Shown piece after piece: positions 58,194 through 64,000 of a DNA stretch of 64,000 nt. Location: assembly GCA_019359885.1 (NCBI GenBank), contig JAHBCN010000527.1:110132-174131 (forward strand), written 5' to 3'. Under the pieces are notes generated by a model. The model worked only from the letters and a program-made list of their open reading frames with translations, ran no database searches and was not told the DNA's origin. The first letter of the stretch is position 1. Each line of letters begins with the position of its first letter. This DNA is from Listronotus oregonensis. Its lineage: Eukaryota > Arthropoda > Insecta > Coleoptera > Curculionidae. The position numbers and the translations under genes were made by a program.

Positions 58194-59290
58194 ATGGATG
58201 TTGGCGAAGATGAATTTGCATCTAGATTTAAATGCTGTAAGAATAAAAAATTTAACGACTTTGTGTGTACAGTCTGTCTACAAATTTTCCATCCTAGTTG
58301 TCTTGAAAGAAGGAGCTATTATAAATCGCTGGGTGGTTTTAAAATATTCTGCTCTAAAAAAATGTGAGCAAAGAGATACGCTGGACAAGGCAAATCAACT
58401 TGCCCTTGATCAACAGCTTTTGGCAACTGCAGGTCAACTCAGAGCTACGGAAATTTTACTGGAGGAGCGAAATTTGAATCATGAGCAGATAGAAAGTCAA
58501 CTGAGGTCAGAACTAACAGATTTAGCAACTAAATTAAAAAATAAAGAAAACCATTACAAGAGGGAATTAAGAAACTCTAAAAGCCTTGTCAATGATGTAT
58601 ATGAGTCTGAACAGCAATACGAAGGCAAGTTAAAAGAGCAGAGAGAACTAATATGCAAACTAAACAAGGAGATTGCTATTCTTAAAAATAACAATATTAA
58701 ATGTCTTGAGGAGATTGCTGTACAGAAAAAGACGTATGAAAAGCTACAAATGGAATGGCAAGAGACTAATAAAATTAATGAACAAATGGTTGACTCTATA
58801 AGGACATTGGAGGCTCAAAGTGACTGGTATAGTGCAGAAGTATGCAGCATTAAAGAGGAACTAAGTAAGAAAATAAGCCTAGCGAACACCTATTCTGCCG
58901 AAGTAGTGTCTTTAAAGCATAAACTGTCTTCAATATGTAATATAAATAATGTACCTATTCAGACCATTGCAAGGAGTAATACCGTTAAGGATGATAATTG
59001 TGCACAATCGTTGAATGAGCTGAAATCCAGCAGTGAACATATCAAGAAGTCTGCAGGGTCTGCAAACAGAAAATCACGTATTTTAATTCTGGGCGATCAA
59101 AACTGTCTTCACCTCACTCGTGCTCTTAAAAAGTGTCTTGGAATTGAGGCGAACAATTATGATATAACGACTATTTCCAAACCTGGCGCCCATATGTCTG
59201 CGGTCTTGGAGGACGTTGAGGATCTCATAAAAGATTATGATGAGAGGGACTTTTTTATAGTTTTTGGGGGACAAATGACATTTGAGTAAA
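58194..59290 (+). pseudogene. LINE-C ORF1: PHD-like finger, coiled coil, SGNH-esterase-like domain
   Basis: The likely start at 58194 reads MDVGEDEFASRFKCC, then FVCTVCLQIFHPSCLERR, a PHD-like zinc finger that leaves frame near 58360. The 363-residue frame from 58198 then gives a coiled coil (DKANQLALDQQLLATAGQLR through KISLANTYSAEVVSLKHKLS). It is followed by RILILGDQNCLHLTRALKKC and DFFIVFGG. The GDxN and the final GTND box (reached by a one-base shift at about 59268) are the signature blocks of the SGNH-hydrolase-like domain in esterase-type LINE ORF1 proteins. The usual catalytic Ser after GD is Gln here. The copy is inactive. Confidence 0.75.
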
Positions 59291-59909
59291 TCCCATCTTT
59301 TAAATTATTGTTATCAAAATTACGAAATTGTTATTTTACAATTGGTTTTACAGTACCTTTTATCAAGAATAATATAACATTAATAAAAAAGTCCATAAAT
59401 ATAACACTAAACTATATAATTTTTTGTTAAAGTTTAATAATTGTGTTGAGTGTATTTGTAGAAATTGAAAAAATAGCAAACAAGGTTACGGGTTAATACA
59501 TATAATGTTTGTAAGGAAATTGCAATTGCTGTAAAATCTTCTTACAAATTAAAAAAACCCTTTTAAAACCCTAATAAATGAACCTGAAATTTGTAAAGTA
59601 AGTAGCAATAGTGTTAGTTTTAATAATGTTGCTGATTCGCATGGTAGAAAGGTTATTGTAGAGCAACCCAGTAATGAAACAGGAAATTGAGGGACCATCT
59701 CATACTGGTAAACAACCGGAAATTAGCCCGGGACAGTGAAGTTTTTGAAAACAATGGAAATAGTGTATCAGCTTTTTTAGAAATACCTATAAACCCAATA
59801 ATGCCTCCAGGCACGGAAGACAATATGGTAAACTAACAAGAACACCAATATCCCCCAGGAATAAAGGACCAAAAAAAAAAACTACTTTACAAACGACAAA
59901 AGGAACAAG

Positions 59910-62600
59910 AGTAAAATTACTTCATCTTAATATTCAATCGGCCAGGAAAAATATAACGAAATGGAACTTCTACTGAGAATAATAACATAAATATAGTTTG
60001 CTTAAGTGAACACTTTGGAAAGGATGAGATAGAATCAGCAAAGATTGGGAGATTTAAAACGGCATCAGCTTACTCTCGGGAAAATTCTAGAGGGGGGGGA
60101 ACAGCTATTTGGTTGGATTCTGATAGTGATTATGAGGTGTGTTCTGAGATAAATGCTTTGTCTGTTGAGAAATGTATTGAGCTTAGTGGTGTTATCTTAA
60201 AAACAAAACCTTGTTATTATTTCATCTATAGGCCGCCCACGGGTTGTTTTGACATTTTTTTGCAAGTCATCGAGCGTGCATTGCTTCGACTAAGTAAGAG
60301 TAAAAAACTGTGGTTTGTGGAGATTTCAATGTTTCCTTTAACACAGATGACCAAACATGTATTGCTTGTACTCTTCTGGAGACTTTCGGACTGAGACAGA
60401 TGATAAGAGTTCCAACTGGGGGAGAGAACTGCCTGGATAACATATTTTGAATTTTGATTGTATGGAGGTGGGTCCTCGGTGCTGGACACTGGGTTGTCGG
60501 ATCATCTTGCTCAGGTTGTGGAATTCGAACTTGAAGTACGAAAAACACCGAAAAACGAAAAGGTCAAATGCAGGCCAATTACTCGTGTAGGTAAGTTTAA
60601 ATTCTACAATTTAATAGAACAAATAAACTGGGATTTCTTAAACGATGGCAATGGAGACATAGATGATAAATTTCAACAGTTTCTGAATTTGATTTCGGAC
60701 TGTTATTTTCAGTCTTTCCAGAGAAACATATACGAAGCAGAAGGTTCGGGGCCGAGTTTTAGGTTGGTTTACACAGGGACTTAGAGATATGAGAGAGCAT
60801 ATAGACTTCTAAATGATTTGATTAGGCACTTTCCATCGAATGAACTGAAAACCTATAGAAATAAGTTTAAACTAATTTATAGATCTGAAAGAAAAAAAAG
60901 CAAAATGCTCTGCTAATGATTCTTTTTTTAAAAAAACTCTCCAAATCCAACTAAAAGCATGTGGGAAATTATAAACAGTTATCGTGGTATTGCCCAAACT
61001 ACTGAAAAGGTTTGTAAACTGCATCCTGACTTTTTAAATGATTTTTTCGTGAGTATTGCATCACATCTACAGGGTAAGGTTGGGTTTTCTGGAGTGGATC
61101 CTTTAGTGGAAATTGTGCCAGATGTAATGAAAAGTTTGAATTTATTGATGTTACAATAAATGAGGTTAGAGATGTGATTAGTTCCCAAAGAACAAATCGA
61201 CCAAAGATTCGTATGACTTTAATATACCTCTTATTAAAACTATAAAAATCTTATTGTCAGTCCTTTGACAAAGATCATTAATTTTTGCTTTAGGCAGTCC
61301 AAATTTCCCCCTCAGCCCTGAAGCGAGCTACAGTTGTTCCTATTTTTAAAAAGGGGATAAAGATGATGCATCAAACTACAGGCCAATCTCTGCTGCCCAT
61401 TTTTTCAAAAATTATAGAGAAATGTATGGCTGTAAGAATTGGAGCTTCTTGAGCGTTTTAAATTATTTAACAAAAACAGTTTGGGTTTAGGGGAAGGGGG
61501 TTTAGTACATCACTGGGTCATGGATCTTGTGTCGTTTATTATGGAAGCTTTCCATGATTCGTTATGCTTCGGCCACCTTTGTGACCTCAGTAAGGCTTTC
61601 GACTGCGTCAGTCACGAGCCTCTTTTGGGGAAAAACAACGCTACAAAATTTTTGCAACAGGGGTTATCACTAATTAAAAGTTTTTGACTGGAAGGCTCAG
61701 GTGGTTCGAGTGGGGGGATGTGTTCTCCGGAGAGCAGGGTTGTTGCCGTGGGGGTACCACAGGGCTCAGTGTTGGGTCCTCTTCATTTATTATTTTTATT
61801 AATGATCTACCCAACACTGACACCAACGCTGAGTACACCCTGTTTGCGGATGATACGACAATCAGTGTGCTGACGGAGACCAAAGTGCCCGGGGCCCTCG
61901 GGCCTGGCGCAGGAGAGGGCAGAACGGTGGTTTGTTGCAAACAGATTGTTTTTTAAATCGAGAGAAAAATCACAATATGGTATTCTCCACAAGGGATATA
62001 CCGAAGGCATGCGAGTCTGAGCCTGTGAAATTTTTTGGTTTTACCTGGACAAATGATGCACTGGGATGTTCATACCACGCAACTATGCAAAAAATTAAGC
62101 AAAAATATCTTTATGCTTAGAAACCTGGGTGAGGTGTATCCTCTAGGGTTCTAAGGGATGCATACTTTGCTACTATTCACTCCCACATTTCATATGCTAT
62201 TGTAGCATGGGGTCATGGCAGTGGTGCTGCACAGGTCTTTGGCTTGCAAAGAAGAGCTGTAAGGGTGTTTCGGTTTGGGGTACAGAGATGATTGTCGACA
62301 GGCATTTATAGACAACAAAAATTTTGACTTTGCCATCATTATTTATCATGGAAACCTTAATGTATGTCAACGCACATTGACCAGTATGTAACTCACAGCG
62401 CCCGTCATGACCATAATACTCGCCACGGGTCTGACCTTGTGGGTACTGGAGAATTAGAAGGTGTCGGGATGGTCCTGGGTACCTTGGTATTCACTTTTTA
62501 ATAAGCTCCCGGCCTCTCAGAGGGACTCTCCATTAGGGGGAAATTTAAAAAAAACTAAAGGCATTTCTTATCAGCAAAGATTTTTTTCAGTTCAGGGGTT
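59910..62600 (+). pseudogene. LINE-C ORF2: endonuclease and reverse transcriptase, heavily broken
   Basis: The endonuclease start reads VKLLHLNIQSARK near 59905, then CLSEHFGKDEIESAKIGRF and, in the frame at 60113-60394, INALSVEKCIELSGVIL. Reverse-transcriptase blocks follow out of frame with one another: LKRATVVPIFKKG near 61320, NYRPIS near 61380, CDLSKAFDCVSHEPLLGK (61439-61687), GVPQGSVLG-like at 61750, and YTLFADDTTISVLTETK (61684-61956). The C-terminus can be traced as ISYAIVAWGHGSGAAQVF near 62200 and DHNTRHGSDL near 62410. There are more than ten lesions. Short minus-strand frames here are by-products. Confidence 0.75.
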
Positions 62601-62679
62601 CCTGGACACTTCTATTCTATCTTTTTAGTAAACATGTAGTAGTTGGTTGAGTGTTATATTTATTGACTTGTGTGATTGC

Positions 62680-62785
62680 TATGTACATGTATGTATGTGT
62701 ATTTGTATGTATGTATGTATATGTATGTATATGCATATGTATGTATGTATGTATGTATATGTGTATATATGTAAGTATCGTTTAA
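62680..62785. repeat. (TATG)n microsatellite in the LINE-C 3' UTR
   Basis: Degenerate repeats of TATG/TATA make up this stretch. Confidence 0.85.
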
Positions 62786-63002
62786 TGAATTCAAATGTTT
62801 AACTTGTTTCTTTACATTAAATCTTTGTAACTTTTACATTGTGTATTTTTATATATATGTATGTATTGTTTAATTTTAAAACATATTTCTTTTTCTTTTT
62901 TTAAAATTTTTTAGTTAGTTAGAAAAGTTTGTTTTGTCGTTTTTATTTAAATTTTTTTTATGACGTATGTAAATACTATTGTATTTTAACATGAATAAAA
63001 AA

Positions 63003-63060
63003 ATTGAAATTGAAATTGAAATTGTTGAAATTGAAATTGAAATTGAAAATTGAAATTGAA
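63003..63060 (+). repeat. (ATTGAA)n tail of LINE-C
   Basis: About nine imperfect copies of the hexamer ATTGAA directly follow AATAAAAAA and mark the 3' end of the LINE. Confidence 0.9.
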
Positions 63061-63120
63061 AGAAGAGATGTAAAAACTCCCTTCCAAACTGGTATCGGAT
63101 CAGGTAAATTCCCGGCTATA

Positions 63121-63600
63121 AAAATATTACTGGGTAATAAACAGACCTAATGTTTGCCCATTGCAAACAGATATTTGGTCGCTTAAATTTGATATTAAAA
63201 ATGTGAGCAAATAATTTAAAATTTATTTTTTATCTTAAAAACGCGCATGGAATTTCCCAAAAAATATTTTGATCTCACAGGAAGTATGTACCTTTATAAA
63301 GCGAGTTCATATGCTTGCGAAATGCGATTTGCGGAACTTGTTCTGATTGATCGATTTCAAAATTTTCACTTGTAGAGGTCTTAATCTTAAATTTTTTTTG
63401 GGATTCGCAATAAAAATCTAGGGGGAACATTACGGATTCTTATTGGTCGACTTAAAATGTCATTTGTCCAAAAATGTCATTTTTTTTGCGTTTCGTAATA
63501 TTTAAAATATGAGAAGGGGGAAAATTGACGATTCAAAATTTTAAATTTTAAATTATAAAAATTATTATATAATATTTTATTTTTTTATAAAATTAATATT
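63121..63600. other. Intergenic DNA, no gene seen
   Basis: AT-rich sequence between the end of repeat X and the last (TA)n tract. No ORF or repeat structure could be supported. Confidence 0.4.
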
Positions 63601-63797
<197 letters not shown>

Positions 63798-63801
63798 ATA
63801 C

Positions 63802-64000
63802 ACGTTCGGCGCTTGAAAAAATTTTAATATGATTTTTTCGCAATGTGAAAAAAGGGGACGGAGTAGAGCGAGAACAAAACAAAAACACATTCGGGGTCGG
63901 GGAATCGGCGTCGCTATCGGTGGGGTTACCAATCAGTCGTTCTCTGTCTACTCTCTATCTATTAGTGTCTAATACAAAAATTCAATCCGTAAGATTCAAC
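63802..64000. mobile_element. Second copy of the 525-bp TIR element (cut by the window end)
   Basis: In reverse orientation this matches both ends of the element at 32077-32601: ACGTTCGGCGCTTGAAAAAA at 63802, and GTTGAATCTTACGG as the reverse of the window end. A middle block (CGCTATCGGTGGGGTTACC) matches near 32158. It is about 200 bp long against 525, so much of the interior is deleted here. It also abuts a (TA)n tract. Confidence 0.65.

Larger units (their letters stand above)
57746..63060 (+). mobile_element. LINE-C: full-length, decayed CR1-like LINE
   Basis: It holds a 5' UTR of about 450 bp, an ORF1 (58194-59290), a non-coding or broken stretch (59290-59900), an ORF2 with endonuclease and reverse-transcriptase motifs in many frames (59910-62600), and a 3' UTR with a TATG-rich microsatellite. 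It ends in (ATTGAA)n at 63003-63060. A simple-repeat 3' terminus in place of poly-A and an ORF1 with an esterase-like domain both suit the CR1 group. It is head to head with RpS25, starting about 760 bp upstream of its ATG. Confidence 0.8.
57641..63120. repeat. Second copy of repeat X, split by LINE-C
   Basis: 57655-57745 (CGTCTGCTCGTCATACTATC, GTGCTCGTCTCCGGTAGAGA) matches 47836-47915. The sequence from 63063 (GAGATGTAAAAACTCCCTTC) matches 47921 onward, including a TATA-like TATAAAAAT at 63117. LINE-C fills the gap exactly between 'GAGTAAG' and 'GAGATGT', showing that X was present first. Confidence 0.65.

Overview
This window is very AT-rich, intron-containing animal DNA. Its two host genes and its transposons point to an insect. 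A beetle is my guess from the transposon mix (Tigger, hAT, RTE and CR1/jockey-like LINEs, palindromic MITEs), but the sequence does not prove it. No bacterial-type operon, CRISPR array, tRNA or rRNA gene was seen.

Two host genes are well supported. On the + strand, six exons between 3459 and 21490 encode the C-terminal coiled coil of a ribosome-binding protein 1/kinectin (RRBP1/KTN1) family protein; its 5' part lies outside the window. On the - strand, the complete coding sequence of ribosomal protein eS25 (RpS25) is split into four exons between 56982 and 35435, giving 119 residues. The two genes are convergent. A damaged THAP-domain exon lies at 318-598 on the - strand.

Nearly everything else is transposon-derived. 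The RRBP1-like introns hold a hAT transposase relic, LINE relics (an RTE-type one and jockey/CR1-type ones) and three palindromic repeat regions. The intergenic stretch 21.5-35.4 kb holds a Tigger/pogo element with a PIF/Harbinger element nested in it, a 3.7-kb foldback element whose arms are arrays of a roughly 147-bp repeat, an element with a DUF7869-like protein remnant, a 525-bp TIR element, a second hAT relic and another palindromic repeat. These are joined end to end by (TA)n tracts.

The introns of RpS25 have expanded to about 3.9 kb (intron 3) and 17 kb (intron 2). Intron 3 holds two hAT-type elements. Intron 2 holds a nearly full-length LINE in the same direction as the gene, a large inverted repeat interrupted by a second LINE that is itself interrupted by a third, and another hAT-type element with a perfect 8-bp target duplication. 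A fourth LINE, with a PHD finger, coiled coil and SGNH-like domain in ORF1, lies just upstream of RpS25, inserted in a second copy of a GC-richer repeat that also sits inside the large inverted repeat.

Most transposon ORFs are broken by frameshifts, many at homopolymer runs, so they are relics or carry assembly errors. The host exons are intact. The points most worth following up are the bloated ribosomal-protein gene, the association of (TA)n tracts with transposon ends, the foldback element with nucleosome-length repeats, and several non-autonomous families whose ends can be defined here.
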